DNA of 64,000 bases from an uncultured Methanomassiliicoccus sp. (GCA_905203995.1 CAJKXZ010000002.1:124001-188000); one strand, 5' to 3'. Positions 45,903 to 55,641 are shown, numbered from the stretch's first letter. Notes: a model not told the origin generated them from the sequence alone. A program made the numbers and translations.

Positions 45903-46505
45903 TTAGAACAAGCGCTTAATTACAGAAGAAAATACTTCATCTCGGCTCTGAGAAGCATCGATTATACAGTAAGAGCTGTCGTCTTCAGCAATTACCTCAT
46001 AGTTGTCACACACTTTTTTTAAGAAGTTTAGTTTTTCAAACCTAGTTGGTGAACTTGCTCTCAGACTTAAGCGTTCCATGGCTAATTCTGGTGAGATCCG
46101 CAGGAGAAATGTTATATCGGCAGGGATAATCGCGGGCCGGTTTACTTCTTTTATCCAATCCCATGCATTTTCAACTTTGTCCGCAAGAACTGCTCCCTGA
46201 TAGGCAAGTGTACTGCCGACGTAGCGGTCACAAATTACCCATTTTCCAGAATTGAGCCATTTTTTAATTTGCGAGGTGTGTTCTGCACGGTCTGCAACGT
46301 AAAAGAGCGTGTTGGCAATTGGCCCTGAAAGCTTTGTTTCCGATCTGAGAGTATCTCCAATCCAAGAGTCTGAAGGTTCTGCAGTTAAGATCGTCTCTAT
46401 ACCTTCGGAATTAAGGTAATCAGAAAGTCGCGCAGAAAGTTCACTTTTGCCGGAACCATCTATCCCTTCAAATACTAGAAAACGCCCCTTGGATACTGTT
46501 TTCAT
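45903..46505 (-). CDS. tmk: thymidylate kinase
   Basis: 200 residues. P-loop FEGIDGSGKSEL (about 11-22), the DR(Y/H) motif CDRYVGSTLAYQG (about 95), and the lid RLSLRASSPTRFEKL. It phosphorylates dTMP to dTDP for DNA synthesis. It stands alone with about 50 bases on each side of related-strand genes. Confidence 0.94.
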   Translation of the reverse strand: MKTVSKGRFLVFEGIDGSGKSELSARLSDYLNSEGIETILTAEPSDSWIGDTLRSETKLSGPIANTLFYVADRAEHTSQIKKWLNSGKWVICDRYVGSTLAYQGAVLADKVENAWDWIKEVNRPAIIPADITFLLRISPELAMERLSLRASSPTRFEKLNFLKKVCDNYEVIAEDDSSYCIIDASQSRDEVFSSVIKRLF

Positions 46506-46532
46506 CTAAAGGGACTATACAGATTAGAGTAT

Positions 46533-46940
46533 TTATTGCCCATAGATGCGTGACTTCAATAGAGAAAGGTAACTAGGCAGCGATTCTACATCTTTGATTT
46601 CTGACTTACAGAGCTTTGAAAGTTCTACTCTTACCTTTTCATTGTAGGGGATATCATTCGCTCGTAAAGCATTGCGCAACAAGGAAGCTAGTTGACCACC
46701 TTTTCGATCCCAGTCGGTCAAAATATACACTTCCTTATTCTGGGAGGCAATGCTTTCCACTAATGTAAAAACACTTTTTCGAGAATCTTGTATCTTAATA
46801 ATTTCTCCATAGATGTCCAGATCATGAAGGGCCTCCACATCCTTTTTCCCTTCAACAAGGATTATTGAGTTCTCTGGGCGTTCTCGCAACTCACAGAGAA
46901 TTTTTTCAACCCTTTCCAGCACATCCATTAAGTCTTTCAT
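46533..46940 (-). CDS. small Toprim-domain protein
   Basis: 135 residues. The Toprim fold shows LVEGKKDVEALHDL (catalytic Glu) and ILTDWDRKGGQLA (DxD). This is the size and motif order of archaeal stand-alone Toprim proteins (UPF0292 kind), related to RNase M5/DnaG-type domains, with unproven activity. The start at 46940 lies within the end of the DUF167 gene (35-base overlap); ATG 46928 is an alternative. Confidence 0.85.
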   Translation of the reverse strand: MKDLMDVLERVEKILCELRERPENSIILVEGKKDVEALHDLDIYGEIIKIQDSRKSVFTLVESIASQNKEVYILTDWDRKGGQLASLLRNALRANDIPYNEKVRVELSKLCKSEIKDVESLPSYLSLLKSRIYGQ

Positions 46941-47238
46941 TTTCCATCAAAAGTCCTAAAATTTTATCAAGACCTAGATGAACGACAATGGTTTTATGTC
47001 TATCTGTATGCCCTCGGATTATCTCTACTGGGGCTTTAAAAAATCCTTCGAGTAAAGCGATTACAGCCATGTTGGCCTTGCCTTCGAGAGGGAGACCCTG
47101 CACTTTGATAATGAGTCTGTGTCGCCAAGGATCTACACTACCGACTGAATTTACTTTTGCATTCGGAGTGACCATTACATCAATTTCGGTTGCATCGTTA
47201 CTTATGGAGCGCATAGCTGTTGAAAAATCAGCTAACAT
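46906..47238 (-). CDS. DUF167 (YggU/UPF0235) family protein
   Basis: 110 residues. The family core VMVTPNAKVNSVGSVDPWRHRLIIKVQGLPLEGKANMAVIALLEGFF with IIRGHTDRHKTIVV is clear; the last 20 residues are less conserved in type. Function unknown. It follows citrate synthase by nine bases and overlaps the Toprim gene. Confidence 0.88.
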   Translation of the reverse strand: MLADFSTAMRSISNDATEIDVMVTPNAKVNSVGSVDPWRHRLIIKVQGLPLEGKANMAVIALLEGFFKAPVEIIRGHTDRHKTIVVHLGLDKILGLLMENERLNGCAGKG

Positions 47239-47247
47239 ACTCCAAAT

Positions 47248-48405
47248 TCACCGTTTAGAAATGTCAACATACGGCCTCATTTCTTCCCCGATATAGATAC
47301 TGGATGGCCTATAGAGTACAGGTTTAACCGGGGGATTGGGGAATTTTTCCTCAATTACATGCGCGGTCCAGCCGGCTGCTCTTGCCATGGCAAAGACAGG
47401 CGGGAAAAAATCATGATGAATGCCCATTGCATGGTAAATTGATGCACTGTACAAATCCACATTGGGATAGATGGCTCTGCCTTTCTTTTCATAAAAGAGT
47501 TTTTGGGTGACCTCAGCCATCTTCTCAGTCATCTCATACCACTGGAATTCTGGATGGTCTTTAAGAAGATCGTAAGCCATTTCCTGCAGAATGGTCGCCC
47601 GTGGATCAGTGGTGCGATAAACCGCATGACCGATTCCTGCTACACGCTTACCGCGCTCAAACTGTTTAGTGACCCATTCCTCTACTTTATCAGGATCATT
47701 CATGTCGATCAGATTTCTCATGACCTGTGCATTTGCTCCACCATGTAGTGGTCCAGATAAAGCACCAACTCCTGCTGAGACGGCTGCGTACATGTTAGCA
47801 CCAGTAGAAGCCACTACACGAGCAGCGAAAGTTGAAGCATTGAAGGTATGATCTGCATGGAGGATCATGGCAATATCCATGAATCGTGCGAGATTGTCAT
47901 CGGGGACTTCGCCATTGAACATGTAGAGAAAATTAGCAGCGGTAGAAAGCTCTTCTCGAGGTTTGAGAGGTTCTTCACCGTTTTGAATCCTTTTCCAGCC
48001 AGCGATAATTGATGGCATTGAGGAAATGATGTGGATAGCTTTCTTCATGTTGCTATCTTTTGTCTCTCCATTCATGGGGGAATGTGCTGAAAGGGTAGGC
48101 AGACTGGCCTGAAGAACACACATGGGATCGGTGGCGGGGGATAATGATTTTAAAGATTCTCCTAATTCATCAGGAAGTTTTCTAAATTCTCTTACATCAT
48201 CAGAGAATTTTTCAAGTTGCTCTTTATTTGGTAGATACCCATAAAGAAGTAGATACGCGGTTTCTTCAAAGGTAGATTTTCTTGCGAGTTCTTCTATGGA
48301 ATAACCGCGATACAGCAGGATACCGTTTTGTCCGTCAACCATGCTGATCTTAGTTGTGGCAGCCTTGACTCCCCGCAGTCCGGTGTCCTCAACAAAAAGT
48401 GTCAT
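47248..48405 (-). CDS. gltA: citrate synthase
   Basis: 385 residues, type II short form. Active-site His in NGETKDSNMK/ILHADHTFNAS region, HGGANAQVM, GIGHAVYRTTDPRA and the catalytic Asp in YPNVDLYSASIYHAMG. It condenses acetyl-CoA and oxaloacetate, feeding 2-oxoglutarate and glutamate synthesis in a methanogen with a partial TCA pathway. GAGGGG lies five bases before the ATG. Confidence 0.95.
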   Translation of the reverse strand: MTLFVEDTGLRGVKAATTKISMVDGQNGILLYRGYSIEELARKSTFEETAYLLLYGYLPNKEQLEKFSDDVREFRKLPDELGESLKSLSPATDPMCVLQASLPTLSAHSPMNGETKDSNMKKAIHIISSMPSIIAGWKRIQNGEEPLKPREELSTAANFLYMFNGEVPDDNLARFMDIAMILHADHTFNASTFAARVVASTGANMYAAVSAGVGALSGPLHGGANAQVMRNLIDMNDPDKVEEWVTKQFERGKRVAGIGHAVYRTTDPRATILQEMAYDLLKDHPEFQWYEMTEKMAEVTQKLFYEKKGRAIYPNVDLYSASIYHAMGIHHDFFPPVFAMARAAGWTAHVIEEKFPNPPVKPVLYRPSSIYIGEEMRPYVDISKR

Positions 48406-48541
48406 TTCTTTCCCCTCACAGTGTCACAGATGATTCGGTACAACAAAAGTTTACCGTAAAACCATCCCTCATAAATTAAACCGTTTAAATAGTGTTCGTT
48501 CCTAGAATACGGTTTTAGATATATAGATATCCATAAGCCAA

Positions 48542-50293
48542 TTACATTCCCCAGAACTTGTCATTCTTTCGTTTTATTTCTTTAAGTTCTTCAATAACCA
48601 TACGGTCATCGGCATTGATATTCAGTTTCTCCATTTCTTTGATGGAAGTTTCTCTGAGATCCACATATAAGATATCCTCTTCATTTATCTGTCTGCCAAC
48701 GGTGGGCCCATCGATTGCAACTGCTTTCTCTTCCCCTTGGATGGCTTCTTTTATGCTTTCTTCCCCATCTCGTATGGATCTAATTTTGCCCACAGGATTT
48801 CCATAAACGTCTATGAGTGTTTGACCTGGACGTATCCTACCACCAAGCACTCTAACACCCACAATTGCTGGTTTTGAAGCTCTAAATACGCAATTGGGCA
48901 ATAGACGAATCTTTCCCGGGAATGAGAATTCGGATCTCTTTTCTTCATCAATGCGTCTTTGCTCTTCTTCCATCCATTCCGTATATTCTTCAATTAAGCG
49001 ATAGACTACATCGCTTGTAAACACCTTTAGTGTTGGATAATTGATTATGGAATCTTTAGCATCTGGTAACAATCCAACGTTAAATCCTAAAATAACACGG
49101 TGAATTGCTTCACCGTAGGCTGCAGCATCGATCAGATCTTTTCTGGATATTGCTCCAGTATCGTGTTTTCTTATGGGAATGCCTGCCTTTGCACATTCAA
49201 AGGCCAAAGCTTCCAATGAGCCAAGAGCATCAGCTTTGATATAGACACCATTGTCCACGACGTTGATGTCTACTTTGGTCTCATTTGAGACTTCATCTCT
49301 CGCAGCATCGGCGTTAGCACCGGCAGCTCTAAGGGGCCCACCTGAAACGACTCCTTCCAGATTCTGACACATCAATTTTACACCAATTGCTGCGCTTACT
49401 TCTTTCACAGAATCGAAGCGATCTTTAGGATCACGGATCTCATCCAAAGGCTTGGGTTTGAGAATGGCCTTCACTTTAGTTACCAACGGTTTACCTTTGG
49501 TACCAAGAATTACAGTGTCTCCCTTTTGCAAAGTGCCCGCATAAATAATTACGTCGACGGTCTGCCCTAGACCACGCTCTTCTTTTACTTCAAGAATTAC
49601 ACCTTTAGCTGGACCCTCTTCTTTCTCCAAACTTTCTTCTAAAAATCTTTGAGCGAGACCAATCAACATTAGAAGAAGGTCTGGGAGCCCTATGCCATTT
49701 CTTGCAGAAATAGGAACAATAGCAATAGATTTTGTAAAATCTTCAATGCGGTCGTAGCGATCTGCCACATACCCATGTTCATAAAGATCGCCAATGATCT
49801 TGTAGAACTTTTCATCAAAGCCAGCGACTGCCTTTTCAGATTGTTTTCTTACAGTTAAAGCAAAAGGTTCATCTTTGTAAACTTTCCAGTCTTCGATTAA
49901 ATCAATCTTGTTGACGGCGATGATAAAAGGAGTCTTAAAACGTTTTAAAATAGAAATAGATTCGAGAGTCTGTGGCATTATGCCTTCATTGATATCAATC
50001 ACTAAAACCGCCAGATCGGCAAGTGAGCCCCCTCTAGCCCGTAAGGAAGTAAATGATTGGTGTCCCGGAGTGTCAATAAATAATAATCCTGGCATGTCAA
50101 ATTTCTTATTGCCAATCATCTGTTTGCAAACGGAATAAATATGGTCAATCGGAACTTCAGTAGCACCTATGTGCTGAGTTATAGCCCCAGCTTCTTTCTT
50201 AACCACGGCTGTACCTCTGATTTGGTCCAACAAGGTGGTCTTTCCATGGTCGACGTGACCAAGAACACTTACAATCGGCTGTCTGGTGGGCAT
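48542..50293 (-). CDS. infB: translation initiation factor aIF5B (IF2-like)
   Basis: 583 residues. G1 GHVDHGKTT (about 12-20), G3 DTPGHQSF, G4 NKID, then domain II (GVILEVKEERGLGQTVDVIIYAGTLQKGD), domain III and the IF2-like domain IV. It has the compact archaeal length without a long N-terminal arm. It promotes ribosomal subunit joining in the cytoplasm. TATA-like sequences lie in the 130 bases before citrate synthase downstream. Confidence 0.96.
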   Translation of the reverse strand: MPTRQPIVSVLGHVDHGKTTLLDQIRGTAVVKKEAGAITQHIGATEVPIDHIYSVCKQMIGNKKFDMPGLLFIDTPGHQSFTSLRARGGSLADLAVLVIDINEGIMPQTLESISILKRFKTPFIIAVNKIDLIEDWKVYKDEPFALTVRKQSEKAVAGFDEKFYKIIGDLYEHGYVADRYDRIEDFTKSIAIVPISARNGIGLPDLLLMLIGLAQRFLEESLEKEEGPAKGVILEVKEERGLGQTVDVIIYAGTLQKGDTVILGTKGKPLVTKVKAILKPKPLDEIRDPKDRFDSVKEVSAAIGVKLMCQNLEGVVSGGPLRAAGANADAARDEVSNETKVDINVVDNGVYIKADALGSLEALAFECAKAGIPIRKHDTGAISRKDLIDAAAYGEAIHRVILGFNVGLLPDAKDSIINYPTLKVFTSDVVYRLIEEYTEWMEEEQRRIDEEKRSEFSFPGKIRLLPNCVFRASKPAIVGVRVLGGRIRPGQTLIDVYGNPVGKIRSIRDGEESIKEAIQGEEKAVAIDGPTVGRQINEEDILYVDLRETSIKEMEKLNINADDRMVIEELKEIKRKNDKFWGM

Positions 50294-50420
50294 ACTGGTT
50301 GATACTTTCTATCGATATTTGTATTTTTGTAGTAAATGCATGCCACTTGATGAAAAAATATTTCATTGTGGTTTTTATAAAACAAAATACAGGGGTTTGG
50401 TTTGGCTAGATACAATTATC

Positions 50421-51311
50421 TCAAAATCCAAAACGGCCATACTGCATCCGTAGATTAGGGACAGCTTCCCCTGTTTCGGACTTTCTAAAGGCTTTCCACA
50501 GGCTCAGTTGTAGGTCTTTTAGATCGTCCATGTCGTTAGATAAGGCTTTGGAGACCAGCCCTGCACCATAAGGTAGCGTACTTACACCACCACATACCTG
50601 CGATAAGTCGATGTTATCCTTTTCATCTAAAATGGATGAGGACACCAAGTAGGCCGTAAGATAATAATTCATATCACCAAATAAAATATTAGAACGTTCT
50701 TTATCTTCAGAAGTCCACAATACGTTATCTACTGCTATTTCTTGATCATCTTTTAAAATTTTAATTCGTGAAGAGTATGCATCAAAATCCCAAGATTCAC
50801 CTCTTGCAATTCTTCCTGGACAGAAGATCTCCGAGAAAAATAAAGAAGCATCTTCTTCCAAATTGAAAGTAATAGTTTGATGCCACCTAGACCCAGCAAA
50901 GGCGATGTTTTCCTTAGGAAGATATTCTAAGCGACTTCTAGGCCCTAAAGAAACATTGATTTGTCTGCTACCATAATTGCTATCCATCTTGTAAATTTTA
51001 GTGGCAGCATTGTCAGTTATGAAGGCCTCAGCATCACTATCGAGGCGGATATCATAAGTGTAGCGATCGCCTTCGATTATGCCAGCAGTAGGATTTACAA
51101 AAATCACATAGGGCATTCCCGGCCTAAGTTCATCATAATATAAAGCATGAAGAACTTTAGCGGGGGTGATGTTGTAGTTTCGAGAAAGGTAGGTTTTATC
51201 ACCATGCTTTGTAAAGCAAAGCTCAGCCACTGCTGATTTTCCCGTAGAGCCTACAGGGAGCACGCATTCTTCTGCAATATAGGGCTCAAAACAATGCGGA
51301 AGATCATTCAA
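50421..51311 (-). CDS. ureD: urease accessory protein UreD
   Basis: 296 residues. KVLHALYYDELRPGMPYVIFVNPTAGIIEGDRYTYDIRLD (core motif), ATKIYKM, FAGSRWHQTITF, and FFSEIFCPGRIARGESWDF. It is the scaffold that binds the apo-urease and UreF/UreG during nickel insertion. Last gene of the seven-gene urease operon, starting with an ATGA overlap on ureG. Confidence 0.9.
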   Translation of the reverse strand: MNDLPHCFEPYIAEECVLPVGSTGKSAVAELCFTKHGDKTYLSRNYNITPAKVLHALYYDELRPGMPYVIFVNPTAGIIEGDRYTYDIRLDSDAEAFITDNAATKIYKMDSNYGSRQINVSLGPRSRLEYLPKENIAFAGSRWHQTITFNLEEDASLFFSEIFCPGRIARGESWDFDAYSSRIKILKDDQEIAVDNVLWTSEDKERSNILFGDMNYYLTAYLVSSSILDEKDNIDLSQVCGGVSTLPYGAGLVSKALSNDMDDLKDLQLSLWKAFRKSETGEAVPNLRMQYGRFGF

Positions 51312-51952
51312 AGATATAACCCCTCTTCCTTCACATAGGATACAATCTCATCAATACCATTATCATCTTTTAATGAGACGAAAATTGTTGGTTTGTTGGG
51401 TCTTATCTTGACTGCATCATCCCTCATAATTTGCAGATTAGCGGTGGGGGTGTCTGATTCGGGAATTGTTGTTTCAACATATGGTGCTAAATCAATCTTA
51501 TTGATGACTAAGAGATCCGATTTTAAAATGCCAAGACCTCCTTTTCTTACTGTTTTATCACCGCTTGCCACATCGATCATATAAATAAACATGTCAGCTA
51601 ATTTATTACTAAATGTAAGCGTAACATTGTCTCCGCCAGATTCGATCAGAATTATGTCTAAATCCTCATTTTCTTTTTCTAATCTATTCACCGCTTCCAA
51701 GTTCATAGAAGGGTCATCCCGGACAGCAGTATGTGGACAAAGACCTGTTTCAATACCAATGATCTCTTCAGGATTGATAACTCCATCGAGCTTAATGGCC
51801 ATACGTCTAGCATCCTCTTTTGAATAAATGTCGTTGGTTACGATGCCTACATTTAATCCTTCAGCTCTAAGCCTTGGTGCTAGTTTTTCAATTAGTTCTG
51901 TTTTACCGCACCCAATAGGACCACCGATCCCTACTCTAAGTGTTCTCGACAT
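51308..51952 (-). CDS. ureG: urease accessory GTPase UreG
   Basis: 214 residues from ATG 51952 with AGGTGA five bases upstream. P-loop GGPIGCGKTE (Cys where GPVGSGKT is usual), VTNDIYSKEDA, the nickel-site CPH in GLCPHTAVRDDPS, and NKIDLA. It delivers nickel to urease by GTP hydrolysis. Its reading frame is continuous with ureF except for one TAG (51962-51964), which also forms part of its ribosome site. Confidence 0.94.
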   Translation of the reverse strand: MSRTLRVGIGGPIGCGKTELIEKLAPRLRAEGLNVGIVTNDIYSKEDARRMAIKLDGVINPEEIIGIETGLCPHTAVRDDPSMNLEAVNRLEKENEDLDIILIESGGDNVTLTFSNKLADMFIYMIDVASGDKTVRKGGLGILKSDLLVINKIDLAPYVETTIPESDTPTANLQIMRDDAVKIRPNKPTIFVSLKDDNGIDEIVSYVKEEGLYL

Positions 51953-51961
51953 TAAATTCAC

Positions 51962-52618
51962 CTAACTCATGAACATCCTATTGCTGCTGTTTTCATGCCT
52001 CATCGATTCAATATCCGCCAAGGGAAATGATTGGTATTCTTCACCAAAGGGTGGTGGTGTTGAGATCTTAGTGATTACAGATTTGACAAGATTCTGAGCG
52101 GATAAATAATCAATTTCACCCATACGCACCATTGCAGCGGCGATTTCCATTAAATTAACATATAGTAATGAATATTCTCCGGCGTCATCTATTTTCAATT
52201 CATTAGCTAAAACAGCTAAGGATACTGGATATGTTCCCGGTGTAGAATGATCTTTTACCAGATTTTGAAAACTATTGCCGATCTCTGAAGATTCAACCAT
52301 TGAAATGAGATTGTTTCCCATTTTAACTGATGTTTCTCTACCTTCCTCAGTAAGTTTAGACGCATAGCATAGTCTATCGACCGCCAATAAACGCTCTAAA
52401 TCATTTTCAATGACCGCCTCTAGGGCTTCCTTAAAAATAGGCATTTCCAGTGGCACCCAGATGTTGTTGACGTAGGCCTCCAGAATGGACATGAGATTGC
52501 TATCTGTGACAAGATCATCTGCAACGAATTGTTCCATTCCCTGAGAGACTGTAAAAGAACCTACTGGAAAAAATGAGTCGGAGATGCGCATTAAATTCAT
52601 TAATGCTTCAGTGTGCAT
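51962..52618 (-). CDS. ureF: urease accessory protein UreF
   Basis: 218 residues, all helical. DSFFPVGSFTVSQGMEQFVADD at the start is the family signature, with DHSTPGTYPVSLAVLANEL later. It acts as the checkpoint between UreG and UreD. It stops at TAG, then runs in the same frame into ureG. Its start overlaps the end of ureE with a GAGGAG site. Confidence 0.9.
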   Translation of the reverse strand: MHTEALMNLMRISDSFFPVGSFTVSQGMEQFVADDLVTDSNLMSILEAYVNNIWVPLEMPIFKEALEAVIENDLERLLAVDRLCYASKLTEEGRETSVKMGNNLISMVESSEIGNSFQNLVKDHSTPGTYPVSLAVLANELKIDDAGEYSLLYVNLMEIAAAMVRMGEIDYLSAQNLVKSVITKISTPPPFGEEYQSFPLADIESMRHENSSNRMFMS

Positions 52619-53057
52619 GCTCTTCTCCTCGGAAATATCCAGAACCAGAAGTTATTGATTTTTGAACAATTTGGGTTTCAATGTCTAAGCCAGTACTTTG
52701 GATGAACGACTCCAACTTCGTTCGAGGAAGATCTAACGGTATGAATGCATCATCACCATCGATTAAAACTTCCATATGCCGTCCACCCATCATGTAACCA
52801 AGACGTAATGCACTTCCAACATCTTTTGAAGAATCCAGCAAACTTATTTTTAAAACATCCTCTGGTCTGATTTTGATACGATAATATTTACCAGTGGAAG
52901 AAGGTCCAAAAATATCATCATTGGCTATCTCTTCCCCACGGGGAAGTTCAATGACTATGTCATTTTCTTTTACCCTTCCTTTAGCAGCATCAATTCGATT
53001 GATAGCTAAGACTTCCGCTTCTCCATCCCATTTAGATTTTTTTTCAAATTTTTCCAT
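52608..53057 (-). CDS. ureE: urease accessory protein UreE (nickel chaperone)
   Basis: 149 residues. The peptide-binding domain carries KGRVKENDIVIELPRGEEIANDDIF, and the metal domain GSALRLGYMMGGRHMEVLIDG and FIPLDLPR. The tail ends EEHAH, a short version of the His-rich nickel tail seen in bacteria. It hands nickel to UreG. Confidence 0.88.
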   Translation of the reverse strand: MEKFEKKSKWDGEAEVLAINRIDAAKGRVKENDIVIELPRGEEIANDDIFGPSSTGKYYRIKIRPEDVLKISLLDSSKDVGSALRLGYMMGGRHMEVLIDGDDAFIPLDLPRTKLESFIQSTGLDIETQIVQKSITSGSGYFRGEEHAH

Positions 53058-53100
53058 TTCCCCACCTTAGATATTTGAGGGGTGGTTGTGGGTAAAAGTT

Positions 53101-54816
53101 TTAGAAGAGATAGTATCTCTGAGTTAGAGGGAGCTCTTTTGAAGGCTCTGTAGTAATTAATTCACCATCGAGATAGACTTTGTGTGTTTCTGGGTCGATT
53201 TTAATGTCACCCATTCTATCATTATAGAGCATCTGCTGCTTCCCCAAGTATCTAGTTTTCTTGACAGGTTTGATCATGGTGCGCAGGCCATATTTTTCTT
53301 TAATGTTTAGATCCATTGCCGCTTTGGAGACGAAGATGGCGGAAGTATTGGTCATTGCAGCGCCATAACTGCCAAACATGGGTCGCCAATAAACTGGTTC
53401 AGGTGTGGGGATAGACGCATTGGGATCACCCATTGCTGAATAAGCAATAAAACCGGCTTTGTACACACGCTTAGGCTTGGTTGCAAAGAACTGCGGATCC
53501 CATAAGACTGCATCGGCCATTTTTCCCTCTTCTAGCGATCCAACGTAGTCCGCGATACCACAAGTAATCGCAGTATTGATTGAAATTTTTGCCAGATATC
53601 TCTTCACTCTGAAATTATCATTATCGGGAGAATCTTCTGGTAATTTTCCACGAACCTCTTTGCCTTTGTGAGCGTTCTGGAAGCATCTTGCTGCGGTCTC
53701 TCCGACTCGTCCCATAGCTTGACTGTCAGCCCCAATCATTGACAATAATCCCAAATCATGGAAAACGTCCTCTGCTGCAATCGTCTCTGCTCTAATTCTT
53801 GATTCTGCAAAGGCAACATCTTCAGGAATTTGTGAGTTTAGGTGATGGGTAGTCATGATCATATCAAATGTTTCATCAATTGTATTGACAGTAAAGGGTC
53901 TGGTTGGATTGGTAGAAGAAGGCAAAACGTTCGGTTCTCCGGCGATCTTCATCAAATCAGGGGCATGTCCTCCACCAGCACCTTCAGTGTGATAAGTATG
54001 AACGGTACGACCGTCAATTGCGCTGATTGAATCGTCTACATATAGCCCTTCATTAAGGGTATCGGTGTGAATGGCTAACTGTACATCATAGTCATCACAT
54101 ACATTCAAAGCGGTGTCTAAAGCAGCAGCGGTTGCACCAAAATCTTCATGGAGCTTAAATCCACCAGCTCCTGCTTCTAACTGTTCCACCAATGTATCAG
54201 GTTTGCTATCATTTGCCTTTCCACTAAAACACCAATTGATCGGAATTTCTTCGGATGCTTCCAACATTCTTCGCATGTTTAATGGTCCAGATGTTGCTGT
54301 AACACCAGCTGTACCCTCGGCTGGACCTGCTCCCCCACCGATGAAAGTTGTGGTACCGTTACCGAGTGCTTCGTAGGCCTGCTGAGGACAGATCATGTGA
54401 ATGTGACAGTCTAAAAATCCCGGTGTTAAGATACATCCCTCTCCAGAGGATACTTCAGTAGAAGCACTGACAACCAGATTTTCATCAACATTGTCCATCA
54501 CACCCGGATTACCTGCTTTACCTACTCCTGCAACTTTACCATTGCGGAAACCAACGTCACCCTTTACAATACCCAATACGGGATCCATCACTACTACGTT
54601 GGTAATTACATGATCCAAAGCGCCATCTGCTTGTGTTGCTCCCGGGCTCATACCCATTCCTTGACGAACGGTTTTTCCTCCACCATAACAAAGTTCGTCA
54701 CCATATGCCGCGTAGTCATGCTCTACTTCAATGAAAAGATTAGTGTCACCAAGCTGCAATTTATCATTTACGGTAGGTCCAAATAAATCTGCATATTGTT
54801 TTTTTGAAATTTGCAA
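53101..54816 (-). CDS. ureC: urease catalytic subunit (alpha)
   Basis: 571 residues. All nickel ligands are present: His138 and His140 (CHIHMICP), carbamylated Lys221 (GGFKLHED), His250, His276 and Asp364, with catalytic His324. The mobile-flap cysteine (MVCHH in most ureases) is Thr323 here (MTTHH). It hydrolyses urea to ammonia and carbamate in the cytoplasm, supplying nitrogen. The start is TTG 54816 with AAGGGGGT about seven bases upstream. Confidence 0.96.
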   Translation of the reverse strand: MQISKKQYADLFGPTVNDKLQLGDTNLFIEVEHDYAAYGDELCYGGGKTVRQGMGMSPGATQADGALDHVITNVVVMDPVLGIVKGDVGFRNGKVAGVGKAGNPGVMDNVDENLVVSASTEVSSGEGCILTPGFLDCHIHMICPQQAYEALGNGTTTFIGGGAGPAEGTAGVTATSGPLNMRRMLEASEEIPINWCFSGKANDSKPDTLVEQLEAGAGGFKLHEDFGATAAALDTALNVCDDYDVQLAIHTDTLNEGLYVDDSISAIDGRTVHTYHTEGAGGGHAPDLMKIAGEPNVLPSSTNPTRPFTVNTIDETFDMIMTTHHLNSQIPEDVAFAESRIRAETIAAEDVFHDLGLLSMIGADSQAMGRVGETAARCFQNAHKGKEVRGKLPEDSPDNDNFRVKRYLAKISINTAITCGIADYVGSLEEGKMADAVLWDPQFFATKPKRVYKAGFIAYSAMGDPNASIPTPEPVYWRPMFGSYGAAMTNTSAIFVSKAAMDLNIKEKYGLRTMIKPVKKTRYLGKQQMLYNDRMGDIKIDPETHKVYLDGELITTEPSKELPLTQRYYLF

Positions 54817-54818
54817 AT

Positions 54819-55256
54819 CTATACCCCCTTAAATCCAAGTAACTTTGCTTTCGCAATAGCTCTTGTTTTAGTATCTTTTGCTCTGGTACTTCCATTGGTG
54901 AGCATATTAAATCCATGAACATAGTGCTTACCACCAATCTCCACCAATCCGATGTCTCTACTCTGTCCTGGCTCAAATCTTACAGAAAGGCCAGCGGCGA
55001 TATCCAACTTCATACCAAAAGCCGCTTCCCTATCAAATTCTAATGCACGATTTGCTTCAAAGAAATGAAAATGGGACCCTATCTGAATCGGCCTATCTCC
55101 AGTATTAGTAACTTTAAGACTGATATGCTTTCGATTAGGAAATAATTCAACATTGCCTTCTCCAGGAATAAGTGCACCTACAGTTACTTGTTTATCCGAT
55201 GTTCCCTGTTTAATGCTATTCTTTTGTACACTTTCCTGCATCGTTGTTGTGGTCAT
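54819..55256 (-). CDS. ureB: urease beta subunit
   Basis: 145 residues with a longer N-terminus than the usual 100-120. Core: [50 protein letters not shown] and [17 protein letters not shown]. It is structural and supports the active-site flap of UreC. It ends in TAG two bases before the ureC start. ATGA overlap with ureA. Confidence 0.94.
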   Translation of the reverse strand: MTTTTMQESVQKNSIKQGTSDKQVTVGALIPGEGNVELFPNRKHISLKVTNTGDRPIQIGSHFHFFEANRALEFDREAAFGMKLDIAAGLSVRFEPGQSRDIGLVEIGGKHYVHGFNMLTNGSTRAKDTKTRAIAKAKLLGFKGV

Positions 55257-55576
55257 TTCATTCCTCCATTTGCTGGTTGGATGGGGTTGTGAATGCTTAC
55301 GAGCTTAGTCCCATCAGGAAATGTTCCTTCCACTGCTACAACTGGAATCATTTCAGGGACACCGGGCATTACATCATCAGTTGTCAAAACGTGCCGACCA
55401 TCTTCCATTATTTTAGCTACAGAATCTCCGCGGCGTATCCTTTCAAAAGCAAAGTCAGCAATTAATGCTACTGATTCTGGATAGTTTAATTTTACTCCAT
55501 CTTTCATACGTCTTTCGGCAATCCTTGCAACTGTAAAAACTTGTAATTTATCTACATCCCTAGGCGATAGCCTCAT
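55253..55576 (-). CDS. ureA: urease gamma subunit
   Basis: 107 residues from ATG 55576, preferred over ATG 55597 because GAGGTGA lies just before it and family members start with MxLSPRE. Core: [36 protein letters not shown], then [40 protein letters not shown]. Structural subunit. First gene of ureABCEFGD; no urea or nickel transporter is attached. Confidence 0.94.
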   Translation of the reverse strand: MRLSPRDVDKLQVFTVARIAERRMKDGVKLNYPESVALIADFAFERIRRGDSVAKIMEDGRHVLTTDDVMPGVPEMIPVVAVEGTFPDGTKLVSIHNPIQPANGGMK

Positions 55577-55629
55577 CTGTTCACCTCTCGAGTCCAAACA
55601 TTTTGTCTGTAAATTTTTACTTTAGATGA

Positions 55630-55641
55630 GAGTATATAACG
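55630..55641 (-). promoter_or_regulatory. TATA box of the urease operon
   Basis: The minus strand reads GTTATATACTC, about 55 bases before the ureA start. No inverted repeat that would mark a nitrogen-control operator is evident around it. Confidence 0.5.
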
